From Setoptus koraiensis (lineage: Eukaryota > Arthropoda), in assembly GCA_048013815.1 (NCBI GenBank), contig CM106586.1, positions 21,948,001-22,012,000 of the forward strand: DNA of 64,000 nucleotides. The letters run 5' to 3'. Shown here piece by piece: positions 32,079 to 44,700 of the stretch (the first letter of the stretch is position 1; every line of letters begins with the position of its first letter). A model generated the notes under the pieces. That model had not been told where the DNA came from, searched no databases, and saw only the letters and a list, made by a program, of their open reading frames with translations. The translations under genes were made by a program, and so were the position numbers.

Positions 32079-35000
32079 ATGAAATTATCACCATTTCTAA
32101 CAGTTTTATCAACACTTTATTTGACATTTCTCATAAGATGTCTGCAATGTTTTTGGCTGTCCGATTCATTAGTTTTCCTAACAAGTCCACTGCGCCCAAC
32201 TAAGACCAACAATGCCACTATCTTGGCCAGCAACAGCATCTCATCTACACCAGCACCTTCGCAAAACAACCAATCTCCCACAAATTCAGTTGCACAAGTG
32301 GCCGATTCCAAAGTGAAAGAAAACCCTTTTGTAGCTGCAACATCGTCAATCACATCAAAAGAGGCCACTCGCATAAACGTAAGTGTTTAGAAATTTTGCA
32401 CAAACTCGTTTCCGCTTGTATCGAGCAAACAATTTGAATGCAAAGCATTCAGCGACAGTTGGCCCAACACCAGACCAGCCATGCTATCTATCGGCTATAC
32501 TGGCATAGGCTAGCATGGATACTGACAATGCGAGGCTCTTCACATACAACATAGATATTACGAAGCGCCAGGTATCCACAATGTTTGCATGCCGATCTGC
32601 AAAATGGCCGGGTTAGGCCAATATGACAAAATGGCAAAATGTGACAAATGAGACAATGAATTCAAACGTGCTAGAATAGCCCGAAGGCTTCGGACATGTG
32701 CGACCTCAAGACGCACGATCGATTATCTCACAATTGTGCGCCTCAATTTTGACCTAAGATGAGATTAATTCGCGACGTTGGTATCGCAAATGTAATGATA
32801 TACAGCAAGAGATTGCCATGCTCACTTTTGGGCTGCCATCCTCTTGAGCGATGCGCTCATCGTAAATCTAACGGCTAATGCAACGGCACAATTGTCACAT
32901 TTCTTCAAATCTAACCAGAGAGGGATAGTCGCAGATAGTCGAGTCACGACCGCCGCGATGCGTCTGTAAACAACAAATAGCTTGCGAGCTCGCTAATCCG
33001 GCCGCTCGCCTGCTCTAATGTAACAATAATGATCAATTATTGTTTAAATCCCATTTGACACATTAAATGAAGAAGAAGCTCTCCTCTCGGTTGGTTTCGC
33101 CTCTGGTCGCTCTGTCGGGCCGCCTCAGCGCCTTGTCGTTCTGCTTGGATTGTGCGCATTTTCGTGCCTAACAATCACACAAGTATCGGCTACAAAATTG
33201 TGCCCAAATCGGAGCCCGCCACAACGAGAGCAACAACGATGAATTGTGTGTGTGTGTCGCAGCCATGTAAATGAACCGTAAATGGATCCCGTTTAATAAA
33301 TGGCCAGCGACACAAGGAGTGGCTGATAAATGGCCAATGAATGGCCCGGCTCTGATTATACACCAACGGCAAGTGGCTGGCCATGGCCAAGATAAGCTCA
33401 GCGTCTCATGGCAAGCCTATAGCGAGCACCAGATCGCACGATTCGTATCGTCTGGTGCTGCTGCCGCGCGGTATGGCAAATTATTCGCATCACTAGGCTC
33501 CAGAAATTAGCAGAGAGGCCGCTGCGACGTGGCCAGACAGACGTAGGCGAGAGGAAGTGGCCGCTCACGCACGAGCTGTGTCCAGTTTAAATCAGGAACG
33601 ATTACGGCCGCTTTGGCCGGCCTGTGTCATTGTTGTCCGTTGATACGTGCTCACAATCGGCAAGCAAGCGGATGGGGCAGAAAACGAGTGAGGAAATGAA
33701 CTATGGGGCCGCTTAATTAAGTGGGCGCTATTTAGTTTCGGGCTCGCCGTGGCTCGCGATGGCCGCCGTGGCTCGCGATGGCCGCCGTGGCTCGTGATGG
33801 CCGCCGAGAGTCGCCACACCGAATGTCTTGTTTAGAGGCCGTTACTGGGCGTCACATTGTGGGGGCGCTGCGAGCGGTTGTAATCAATCGTTACCCAATA
33901 CTACTAACACTTGTCACTTAATCCAATTCGCATCAACATCATCGAGCAAGCAGGCCGACACTGATGAGTCTGGCGCCAGCAGCAACAATAAGCTGACAGC
34001 CGGCGGTTGTAGCCAGTATTGTTGGCCAAACGAAACACAACTGACGTCATGGATTCAATCATGGATGCTGTCAGATTCTGCTGCAGCCAAACAATTGCGC
34101 GCTCAGCTGCGCGGACCCAAAGGAAAGCGCGGGCCCCAAGGTAAACAGGGCCCGCCGGGCGCCCAAGTGAGTAGCTAACCAAGGAAAACTGGTTCGTGTG
34201 GGTTCGCTACGGCTCAGTTATGGAATTGCAGTGTTGCCGGTGCATGAATATGGGGCGCGCTGTTTGTTTTGCGCGAGTTCCGGCGTTGTGTTTGCAAGCC
34301 GCCGGCACACTGCATGCGCACCCAATAGTGGGCCGGGGCACCGAGAACTAGTTTTGAGTTGAACTCGCCATTAGAACTTGCCACAGGAACTTCTTGCCAT
34401 GCTGGCAGCATAATGCTGGCAGCATAATGCTGGCATAATTGCAACATCGCATCATCGTGTCGCTCTCTGCTATCACTCTGCTGCTGCTGCTCCTCCTCTC
34501 AACAGGGCGACAAGGGTGCCAAGGGTGACGCGGGCGAACGGGGCCCGTCGCCTGTGCACACAGTGAAACACGAGGCCCAATTGATTAGTTTGGATGCGCA
34601 AAGAAACTTGGAAAGCGGCTCGTTGGCCTACATCGAATCGCAACAGACGCTCATGGTGCGAACCCAATCCGGTTGGCGATACCTCGAGCTGGCCAGCAGC
34701 GTGCCCAAGCAGCGTACGGCCAACAATCATGTGGGGCCCGGCTCGTGGTCGCAGCCGAAACACAATCAAATGTTCAAAGTGTCCAAGGCTGACACTTCGA
34801 ACGGACAGTCAACCAACGGGCCGGACCAGGCCAAATGGAATGGCGCTGCCAGGCCAAAAGCGGAAACGGCGGATAAACAAGCCGGCGGCAACAAGAGAAC
34901 GTCGCTGACTCAAGCGGGATCGGGTCAGGCGGTGCACCGGTCGCAGCAAAAATCATTGTCGGCGCTTGATTCGCGCTGGATAAAGCAGACGACAGCGCCG

Positions 35001-35137
35001 GAGACGGCGAGAACGGCGGGCAATGGCAAGAGAAAGAATCAAGCCACGTCCACGAATGAATATCACAACAGTGATACCAGTGACGACGCTTTCGATCTTG
35101 ACGACCCCTACAAAGACGACGACGATGATGACGACGA

Positions 35138-35168
<31 letters not shown>

Positions 35169-38100
35169 ATGGATGCTAGTGACAGCAACGACGATTACTA
35201 TTATGACAACAACATCAACTATGAGGAGGCCGATGACGAAGATGAGGACGAAGACGACGATTACGACGACGACTTTCAGGAGCAACTGGACAGGGCCCAT
35301 CGCGTCATGTCCAACAACAACATGCCCGTGGCTAACAACAACAACAAGCAGCCAGGTAAGTGCCATGAGCAGCATAAATTGATTGATCCATCGATGGGCT
35401 TATTATTATCTGACAATTGTCTCACTATTGTTACCTCTTTGTTACGCTCATATCACTGCTCACAATGTCTAGCCATACCAACAACGACAACAACAACAGT
35501 GGCACCCGTTCTGGTCGGATCGCAGTCGTCGCCACTCAATTCGGCTTCGAAACTGACCTCGGGCGGTTCAGCAGCTGCAGCAACGTCAGTTTTGACACCG
35601 CAACAGCAACAGCAGCAGCCGGATCAGGTACGAAGCAGGCGACGTCTCGACAGAGAATGGGCAGCGCTCGCCGACGATCAGACGAGAGCGGGCAACAGCA
35701 ACGTGCCAACTTCGCCAGACAACAGCAACAACAACAACAACCAGCTAATGAGCAAACAGGCCACCACAGGCAAACAGGAACAACAGGCCAACAACTACAA
35801 GCACAACGGAGCCAACAGCAACAACGGCAAGGTACGTACGATTGACTGATCGAAGTATCAATCCGACAGTCGACAAACAATCGCGCGCCATTCATTGGCT
35901 CGTTCCAGCCAATGAACTAAACAATCGATATGAACCGATATGAATGTGTCGCAATTGGCAACTGTGTCGCAGTGATAAGCTCATAACCGATAACCGATTC
36001 TTGCACGTCGTCTCTCACCGCCCGTAACACAAACGCGTTGTCGCGAATATGCCAAAATAGATGCTTCGCTTGGCCGCCCTCAATCAGGCGTTCAGCGGCG
36101 ATTTGCACGGAATTAGAGGGGCCGACTACGAGTGCCAGCGCCAATCGGCCAAGGCCCACATCAAGGGCTCATTCAAGGCTCTTCTGGCCTCCAGGGTGCA
36201 GACAATCAACAACATTCTCAAGCACCAATCAAACAAACAGTTGGCCATAGTCAACCTGAAGGTGAGTAGCTGCCTCGTGAGCAGACTTGAGTGTCAAGTT
36301 GACAGTGATAAGTTGCTAGATTACGATTGCTAGTTTATCAATAAGAGCAGCGGCAGTGATTGCTGACTATTACGCATGTTGCCGCAGAATGAAGCCCCTC
36401 GTAAGGCTTCACAGTCTCTACCTGTCCGAGCGAGAAACTCTGCAAGCTTCACCTGTTCATTTTGCTGCGGCATGCAACAAAACCCTGAACAGGTAAATTG
36501 AGCGGTAGCGCATAAACAGCAGTCAGGCTAGCAGTGACGGTAGTTACGTCAACCACCGCACCTTGCGTGGCGTAGTGCGGCGTATAACTAAAATGAATGT
36601 GTGTGTTATGAAAGAGATTTAATAGTTTAATACTGTTACATAATGCAGCTATAACTGACACTGAATGGCAGATAGCAGGCAAAAATTTCTGTTTCGCAAC
36701 CAGTAGGATTCGAACCTACGCGGGCAGAACCCAATGGATATGCTTGTAATGGTGATTTCAATTCAAGTCCATCGCCTTAACCACTCGGCCATAGTTGCTA
36801 AGATGATTGTAAATGCTCCAAAGGACCTGTTTGCTTGTAATTGGCGGCCTGCAACTGTCTAACTGCTGCCAGTGACTTTTGGCTGCTCGCTCGCCGATAC
36901 AGTTTCCACTGGACCGGTCTGCCTCAGTGGCCGCTGCCTGCTTGACTGCTGTGGTCAGTTGGGCTTGTTGTGAGAGCCACATCAACTGCCACACATCGCC
37001 GCTAGCTGAACTGAGTTAATTACCGATCACTAATTAGTTGATCACTGATTAACAGTTGCCAGAGCCTCTGGTTAGTAGTGGCCAGAAGCTCTGGTTAGTG
37101 GTCGGTGCATGACGCGCACATCAGCGCTGCTTTGCGTCAAATTGGTGCAAAGGTGCATGCAAAAAAGGGGCGCTTTCGCTGCATCCGTTGGTGAGCCGTG
37201 TGCACCTCACTGTAAAATAAAACTTTACAACAGCATGATCACAAATAATCAAATCGCCGCTTGGCATCTCACCTGCTGCTCTTCAACTCAGAACGAATTG
37301 GTGGCCTCGTCGTGGAACGAGCTGGTATCGGCGCATCATTATCACGGTCGCCATTTTGTGTCATCCGGTCAGGAGTCGGGCTCGTCTTTTGTGATGACGC
37401 AACAGCCTTTCATGGCTCGAATATACTCTTTTGATGGACGCAACGTGGCAACGGACAAAAACTGGTACGTATCAACTATAACGATTCTCTCGATAATTGA
37501 GCTACAGTTGATTGGCTGAGCTCGCTTTCTATGTGTTCAATATCTCGTTTAAATTAATAATGTACGCATCTGGAAATAACCACCATGCCTCATCAATATG
37601 CACACACACACGACAATCAATTTCTGGCAGGCCAACAAAATTAATTTGGCACGGCGCCACTAAAACGGACACCAGAGAAACTGGCCACAATTGCGATGCT
37701 TGGCATTCGGGGGCACCCAATAAATTTGGATACGCCAGTTCACTCGTCTACCGACCTGTCACAGCGCTGGCATCGGCAGCAGCAGCAGTCAACAACAAAG
37801 GCCACCAACAACTATCGGCTACGATGACGCAAAAGCGCGCTTATTACCAATCGTTGAACAATGTTTACGAGACAACAAACAAACGAAACAAACGATTTAT
37901 TTCGAGCAACAATAGCAGCAAACAATTGACCAACAATTGGTCCATATTCGAACATCGCGACAAATATCCCTGTAACTATCCCATGATTGTTCTGTGTATA
38001 GAGACAGTAGGTCAGCATCAGTCATCCTCCAGTAACATCAGCAGTAGTGTTGGGCCTGATCATCGCCATCAACATCATCGTAATCATCACCAGCACGCCA

Positions 38101-38237
38101 GTCAACAACAACAGACAATGCCAATGACCCAAGCACCTATTAGCTCATCATCAGGTAGTGCTTCAGGTCAAACAAACCCTGGCGATGCCATTGACAACAA
38201 TATCGATGATGTAAATATTGACAATAGTTCACATTGA
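32079..38237 (+). CDS. Mp: Multiplexin (collagen XV/XVIII-like, endostatin-containing), seven exons
   Basis: Secreted basement-membrane collagen. Proposed exons 32079-32378, 33951-34166, 34506-35355, 35473-35831, 36061-36261, 37292-37464 and 37631-38237, with consistent phases, give about 901 residues. Order: signal peptide and Thr/Ser/Asn-rich segment; Cys pair CSQYC; a Gly-X-Y stretch of only about 11 triplets (split between exons 2 and 3); the trimerisation domain (GSLAYIESQQTL, then SGWRYLELAS); an acidic linker with 18 Asp in a row (35115-35168); a Gln/Asn-rich linker; endostatin (LNQAFSGDLHGIRGADYEC, ARIYSFDGRNV, LIWHG, MIVLCIET). All four endostatin cysteines are present. Compared with human endostatin there is an insertion of about 55 residues before the last two cysteines and a tail of about 75. 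No LamG-like N-domain is visible. Exon 1 and the exon 2 start are the least certain; further small exons could lie in intron 1. Confidence 0.85.
32379..33950 (+). other. Multiplexin intron 1
   Basis: Starts with donor AAC|GTAAGT. It ends at a NAGNAG-type acceptor (AAGCAG, 33948-33953) with CTACTAAC, an ideal branch-point match, about 45 nt upstream at 33901-33908. It contains a 19-bp tandem repeat at 33747-33803. No other gene seen; extra small coding exons cannot be excluded. Confidence 0.6.
33747..33803. repeat. 19-bp tandem repeat, three copies
   Basis: Unit CCGTGGCTCGCGATGGCCG, third copy with one substitution. It lies within the proposed multiplexin intron 1. Confidence 0.9.
35356..35472 (+). 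other. Stop-free 3n intron of multiplexin (intron 3)
   Basis: 117 nt between CCAG|GTAAGTG and TGTCTAG|CC. It has no in-frame stop, so retention would insert 39 residues in the disordered linker without disrupting the frame. The boundary is inferred from good splice signals and phase, not from homology, because the linker is not conserved. Confidence 0.65.
36695..36798 (-). tRNA. tRNA-Ser(UGA) with 22-nt intron
   Basis: The minus strand reads a complete type II tRNA. Acceptor stem GCAACTA pairs with TGGTTGC (one U-G pair), discriminator G. The D-arm/A box is TGGCCGAGTGGTTAAGG, the anticodon stem ATGGA/TCCAT with loop CTTGAAA, and the long variable arm has a GGG/CCC stem. The T-arm/B box is GGTTCGAATCC. 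The loop is interrupted after A37 by a 22-nt intron (36761 to 36740), the canonical position. The anticodon TGA, the long variable arm and discriminator G all indicate serine. A TTTTT terminator follows at about 36685-36681. The gene lies antisense inside multiplexin intron 5. Confidence 0.95.
36740..36761 (-). other. Intron of tRNA-Ser(UGA)
   Basis: 22 nt between positions 37 and 38 of the tRNA. Removing it restores the anticodon loop CTTGAAA and a 5-bp anticodon stem. Confidence 0.9.
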
Positions 38238-41200
38238 TCGTTCATGCTAACGCGTCATTTCCACGAGGCGCGTTCTTAGATCTCGGGGAGCTTACGAACG
38301 TAGATCTTTATTTTAATTTATTTTCTGCAATTTGTAGCTGCTATTCTCTATACCAACTATCTATCACTGTACCTGTATCATCCTTGGACAATGAACCAAA
38401 TAACAGTATTTGTATCAAGGCTCTCTTATAGTCAATAATAAATCCTCTTTTCTATCACCGATGGTTCCACGTGACGACAGAATTGACCAAATATTGCGTT
38501 AATGATTCACTCTGATATCTTGTTTTAGCCACAAATCAGACATTGCGTTACGAGCAATTCTTTTTCAGTCTCAGTCCTTCGAACGCAATTCAAGCCGAAA
38601 AAATCCATAAATCTCTGAATGTCTGCTTACGGGATACCGGAAACTCATCTCGCCCCACAAGTTATTCCAACAGTGGTGCGACAGTGGTGCGACAGTGGTG
38701 ACAGTAAGATCTGTAATGAAGAAGGCGTTTGTTCTGTCTAGAGATATTAGTTGGTGGTCGCTCGGTGACGATGGTCTCGAGGGTGTCCAGCCTACGCAGT
38801 CTGAATGTAGTTTTGACGCTGCCAACAAAAACTTTTCGTACATCGAAAGTGGCTTCTAATTAGTCGATTCGTTGCGTCACTAACGTTACTCTCGCCCCTC
38901 AATGGACGCGAGATCACGTGGCGATTGAGATCAACAAGATGTGTGTTGCAAAATCTCTTTTGGCTGTCTCTTTGATGGCTCTCTCTCTCCCTCTCTCGAG
39001 ACTGAACAATGTGTTGAATAAATCCTCGTGATTATTAATCTTAATCATCATGTCGCATCTAACTTACGAAGAACCAGAAGAAAGTACAGAAGAAAATACC
39101 TCGTCAGTATTGCAGCACAATCTTCGTTCCTATGATGGGCATTCAATTATCTTAAACAGATTTCCACGTAATATCAAGAAACAATTGATATCACAGTGCT
39201 TCGCTGAATGAGCTCTGGCCACACATCTCCAGCTCGATGATTTTGAAGATCACATCCGCTTGTCTTCAGTGAGAGATGAATAACTCCACTACAAATCAAG
39301 TAGATCTACGTCCTAGACCGACGAGAAACTTACCTGTGTCGACATCATTTATCATTTGGTTAGGCTTTCCTGTACGAACTAAAAGAAAATTTTCACAAGA
39401 ATAGCCGCCTGTAATCAACCAATCTGAGTCATTCTTTTCTTCGTATATGTGTTTTAATATATATTTTTGTTTTTATAATTTAGTAAGCCGCTATATCTGA
39501 TAAATTTACATACACAAACAGTGTATCTATTCTCAACGTTAAAAACTACGGTAGTTTAGTATACAATCATCGAATTGGCTATAGAGTACAAATACAGAGA
39601 AAAATGATTCAATAAAATGAAGTGTTGCTGCGATGATATCAATAGAACTTAATTCACGGTGAGACCACAACCTATAAATACTGATATGGCATCGAAGGCA
39701 TCAAAGACAATTTATGTCGGAAATAAGACTTCATTTCCTGTCTTCGGGCAGCTCCTCTCCTATTCATATGTTGATTTTACCTTGAGAGTCTCACATGTTA
39801 TAGCCACTGACTCGAATATATTATTTTTGTCAGTGTAGACATTAAGCTGATATTGAGTATAAATATGCATCAATCAATTCTTGGTTTGTACAATATGTCA
39901 CCGATAAATAAAAATTCTATCATAACTTATAAGCTTCCTGTGGTCTACAATCCACACTCATCTAATTTTACGAACGTAGCGTAACATAACGGTCTTTGGC
40001 ATATGTCTAGACTATGGTTTCTATAAATGATATAATATCTACAGTTTTGATAATAGCGGTGAGCAGTTTATGTGATTGTGGAACAATTAACCCTCCCTAT
40101 TCATCCATTTAAATCCGCAACGCATAAAATAAAACTATAAATCCCATAATGTAGTAGTAGTTGTAGTAGAAGTATTAGGCTGCTCAATGGTGATAACTAA
40201 ATAGTGAGCAGACATTTGCCCTTTAGTAAAGACAATTATGGCTGTTGATAGAATACAATGATCTTGATTAACATGAATGATAATATATCTACTGGTAGTG
40301 ATAATAGTTTGGTGGTGCTTGGCCTTCTATCCGAATGCATGCAATTAATTGGTGCTGTCTCATTCTTGATGTCCATCTTCACTCGTCATCAATCAATTCT
40401 TATTATCCGATCCTCAAATTCAATGAGATTTCACTCATCTTCTCACTTAGCTGATAATCCAATCTCCATCGATCACGTGACTGACTCACTCTAAGCTTAA
40501 TTTTCACTTGTAGTAGATTGGCTGATCTATTGAAAGAATGTTCCTGGACACCGGAATTTCATAAGTTTGAGAGTTCAATATTCCTCACTCATTCAGTCTG
40601 TCCAATCTTCTGTAAAAAGTTGAATTCCTTTCAAAGAACTTGTTAATTTCACTGTAGTTTTCATGTGCATAATCTTGCATCTCTCCTTTACTTTTCCGTT
40701 CGTTCTTGTGTACGATAGTAAGCTCGCAAGTAATTTCATTAGATGAAATTAAGTTGAGTCTGGGCAATCACCTTTAAAACAAAGCATCTACAATTAAATA
40801 ACACATAACAAAAACAACATCAACGAGACACACTCCAGCACATGTACTGTAGTATATGCCTATAAATAAAAACTTAAACCTGACCGGGTCAATGTAACAT
40901 AGGATCTCCAAAGTTTTCATTTATTCCGATAATCACAGCGGTCAGCACTGTTATGATGTCGATCAAGTGCCCATTGGTGTCCGACGAACCTGCTTTGACC
41001 AGCAAAAAAAGAGAATAAAAGCATTATTAGTTATGGCCAAGTGATTTGATGTGACAATTGAGGAATACTTTCGTCGGCAGCTCGGCTGCATCACTATACT
41101 ATGGTTATAGGGTGCATAAAAAATAGGTTCAAAGATTACATTGTTACAATAATCTTGAATGAGTTGACCACAAAGTGGCACACCTAATCCTAGCAATTCG

Positions 41201-41753
41201 TTATTAAAAGGACTTTCATTAATCCGTTCTCCCGATGTGCGTTCTAAAGAATTACCTCAACTTAAATTGATGAATAAATGAATAAGTAGTAACGGAATAT
41301 AATCTGGCAGCATGTTTGCGCTAATCTATCTACATGAATAGTAATGACAATTAATACTCATTTCTCTAAAGGTCGTAATGATGAACACAGCAGGGTGATA
41401 ATGATGTCATGACAACGTGAAAGGAAAGGAACACATAAGTTAATGATATAATCAAGCAAAGAAGTTTCTAGTGGTGTTAGGTGCTAACTGAATCATATAT
41501 TGCTGACATAATTAATTCATGAGTGCCTATGTTGCTTACTAATTGGTAATTGTGCAAACTAATAACTAAAGAATTGTTGCCATGAGAAGTTCAGTTGAAT
41601 ATCATTACTATCCAATATTGGTGCACAAAAGTCTCTGAGCAAGTTATTGAGGGCGCTAGTCACACGCGAACGTAGATCTAGCTGATATTCACCAAATATT
41701 AGGTGTGTCACGAGAACCATGAGAGGTGGCCAATCCACAGAGGCCTGGAGGCG
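38238..41753. other. AT-rich intergenic region, multiplexin to milton 3' ends
   Basis: 3.5 kb between convergent genes. It contains an 11-bp repeat in three copies (38670-38700), a CT-rich tract near 38980 and a small ORF described separately. On the minus strand a 90-codon open stretch at about 41250-40963 follows an acceptor-like TTCTTTAG and could be a further milton exon, but I cannot match it to the family. Confidence 0.5.
39050..39211 (+). CDS. Small unrecognised ORF (53 codons), possibly a decayed gene
   Basis: ATG-started frame of 53 codons with ordinary, non-repetitive composition (for example HNLRSYDGHSIILNRFPRNI). After its TGA the same frame stays open for another 23 codons (LQLDDFEDHIRL) to a TAA at about 39281, and the continuation also looks protein-like. 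It could be a short real protein, a broken remnant of a longer one, or chance. I recognise no domain. Confidence 0.2.
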   Translation: MSHLTYEEPEESTEENTSSVLQHNLRSYDGHSIILNRFPRNIKKQLISQCFAE

Positions 41754-44700
41754 TTAATGATGAGAATGAATTTTAAACTCACCTTTTTTATCCTTGGAGT
41801 GAGTTTCTCTGAGTTGAGATGGTGACTCTTCGCTGTCACTGTCACTACTAGAATCTGTTAAACGCAATTTTCTTCTTATTTCATCCATAGTTAAAGGTGG
41901 ACCATTCTGAGTTTTTAATGATAATGTTGATGAAATAATGCCGCCACAGATATTGTTGTCCTTATTAAGTTTCGATTCCAATGCTTTAGTTACATTATCT
42001 TTTGTTGTCTGCTGTTTTGTCTGTGGATTTGTGACACAGTTTGTTGATAATCTACTACCGCCTGCTCTCATAGTGGCCGTTGAATCCGCGGCCTTGCTGC
42101 CCAACAATGCGCCCAATCCGCTCATGGTACCGTTAGTGGCCGTTGTGGTGTTATTGTCATTTGCGGGCACACCTTTCGACAACAAAAAATTGAAGCCATT
42201 TGTTGCGGGCCGTGTTTGCATACACGGTATCTTCTTGGGTTCAAGAGAAGAAGCACCCCTGCTGATGCCAGTGTTCACATCATTTTTACCGACATCAATC
42301 ATCATTTCTGACTGATTATTATCATTTGTTGTTGATGATGTCAGAAGTGATGATGATGATGCCGAATAAGAAGGAGTTGAGGCTGCCGTTGTGGCGGACG
42401 AACTCTCATGGCGTTGTTGACCATCATCAATCATTCCGTTAGCTCGACAATCATTCGAAGGAGACAGAGATATTTGACTCAGTAGTTGACTCCTTAAGCC
42501 TGATAATGTTGCCATTGTGGCAGCCGCGTTTTGGCGCCGCTTCTCATAAGAGTCTTCCTGGGACACAGCCGCACTCCCGCCTGTAATTGAATTTGAATCA
42601 ACTGATTGCGTTAAATCATCTTCGCTGCCGCTGTTGTTGCCCACAGTGTGCAATATGGAACCCAAATCCAATGAAGCTAAACGTTCCCATTGTTTGAGAT
42701 ACTTTGAGCCCTCCATCATCTTGATGAGACGCAATTTATTAGATAATAAAGAACTGTTAGGCACCGGCCTATTTGTTGGCTTGTTGGAGGTTGTTGTTAT
42801 TGTTGACGCACTTTCATCATCTCTGGGAGTGGCGCAAACATTGCCGACAGTAGATGGTGACGAATTGTTATCTGTTGAGCCTGATACCTGTTGATGTTTG
42901 CCTCCATTTGCATCAACATGACACGATGTGACGGGTCCGCCGATACGGTCATTTGAACCTTCTATCATGTTAGTTAGTTTAGCTGATTGTTGTTGTTGAT
43001 GATGATTAAAATTTTGGTCATGAACAGTGTGCGGGCTAGAATTTAGGCCTGTTACATCTGTTTGTTGCTGTTGACATTGAAGGTGGCAACTCTGACCCAT
43101 AAAACTGACACCACCGTGCAAACAAATAGGAATAGGCTGAACAAATCGATGTAGACAATCGCAGGTGACTGTACCATGCTGAGTTGATTGTGGGCCGATT
43201 GGTTGGTCGGATTCTCTAAAGCGACAGCTACAATGATGATGGCGATGATGATTTACATCCGAGTGACCGGGTAAAGATTGAGAAGAAGCGGCGGAGAGGG
43301 CGGTAGCAGAGCAACATGGGTTATTGAGAAGCGGACGGTGCTGTTGATATCTCCTAAGTCGCCTACGCCCATTATTAATATGTCCTAATGAGTGCTGTTG
43401 ATTATTGTTATTATTGCCAACTGTTGTGCTAGCTGTTGTGGAATTTTCACTTTCGTAGCCCAATGATGCATCTTCGCTATCGGTATTAATGATTGAATGA
43501 TGGTTGATTTGGAGCTGATTACGAGCATTATTGTGATTAAGTATACACGTCTTTTCTCTATGGTGATGATGATCGGATTGTTTGTGGTTTTTTTCATCCG
43601 AAAGATCGTATGTGGACTGCCAATAGAAGCTTGCGTCATTTGTGGTAAGTAGTTTGTTATTGTTGATGGGATCATTTGGAATATCTACATCTCCATCATT
43701 AGCATCGTCCTCTTCTTCGTCTAGATCATGCTGGTCTCTATACAGAGGTGTGCCACAATTCTCACCAACAGCGATGTCAGTGATGGAAGAGATTGTGTCG
43801 GCGAGACCGATAGAACTGTGAGGAACCTCGTCGGCTTTGCCTGCTAATCTATATCTTTTAGATTCTTGCTGCAATTCAACAAATACGCTCAACAATTCAC
43901 TCAAATTCCTTTTGCAATCTTTCAGCTCATCCGATAATTCCTTCTGGCACTCCAACGAGGCTTTAATGGAATTTTGTAACGAATCATTATCTGCACCAAT
44001 CTCGTTTAACCGTCTTTCAGAATCCCTCAATTGCGTCATCAGATTTTGAATCCTCTCTTGCTGTTGTTGATTTTGTTCACTTTTGATAGCCAGCTCCTCT
44101 TGCAGTTCGCATAATCTCTTGTTGCTTTCAACTGGAAAAATATAAATATCATCAATAGATTATTGTTGTGTGTACATTAGTATCATTTGTACCACCATCA
44201 TGATTGTCATAATATTGCGAAATAGATTTAGAATGAATTAATGGATTAGTCATCGGTCTAGACAGCATATAGTGATGTTTGAAATGTGAAAGAAAATGAG
44301 TAAGAGAGCACGACGCCGCTAAGGGCAAATAGTGTAGGAGTGTGTATATTTCAAAACAAAATTTCGTGCAAATGTTGTCTGATTTGCATAATGATCATCC
44401 TGATCCTGATCTTGATCTTGGCCGACCAACCAAAAGAGCGCATTCGTTTTTATGAATACATAAAACAAAATGAACTAACCGACGATAATCAGAGTGAACC
44501 AGTAGCTCAACATTATCGTGATCGTGGCTTTTTCTTTTGTCTTAATGAACAAACTGAATGATGAAATTGAGCAATTCTTTCTTGACCATCTCCGCTAAAT
44601 GGCCAATCATTTGTCATGGCACGCCGACAAAAAGAACTCACTACTGACAGTAGGATTGGGCAATCTAGTTGGTGGTCCAACTATTAACACTAATTAGCGT

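Larger units (their letters stand above)
36262..37291 (+). other. Multiplexin intron 5, hosting an antisense tRNA gene
   Basis: 1030 nt between AAG|GTGAGT and CAACTCAG|AACGAA, placed by endostatin homology (VNLK joined to NELVASSWNEL; human VNLKDELLFPSW). Contains tRNA-Ser on the minus strand. Confidence 0.85.

Noticed and set aside
34953-35382. Val/Ile-rich minus-strand and Thr-rich plus-strand frames over 35 kb
   Set aside because: Shadows of the GAC/GAT repeats encoding the Asp run of multiplexin.
40963-41250. Minus-strand open stretch after TTCTTTAG, considered as a last milton exon
   Set aside because: Could not be matched to any TRAK/milton C-terminal motif; mentioned only as a possibility.
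41938-42894. Plus-strand open frames inside milton exon 2
   Set aside because: Antisense shadows of the milton coding sequence with no independent features.
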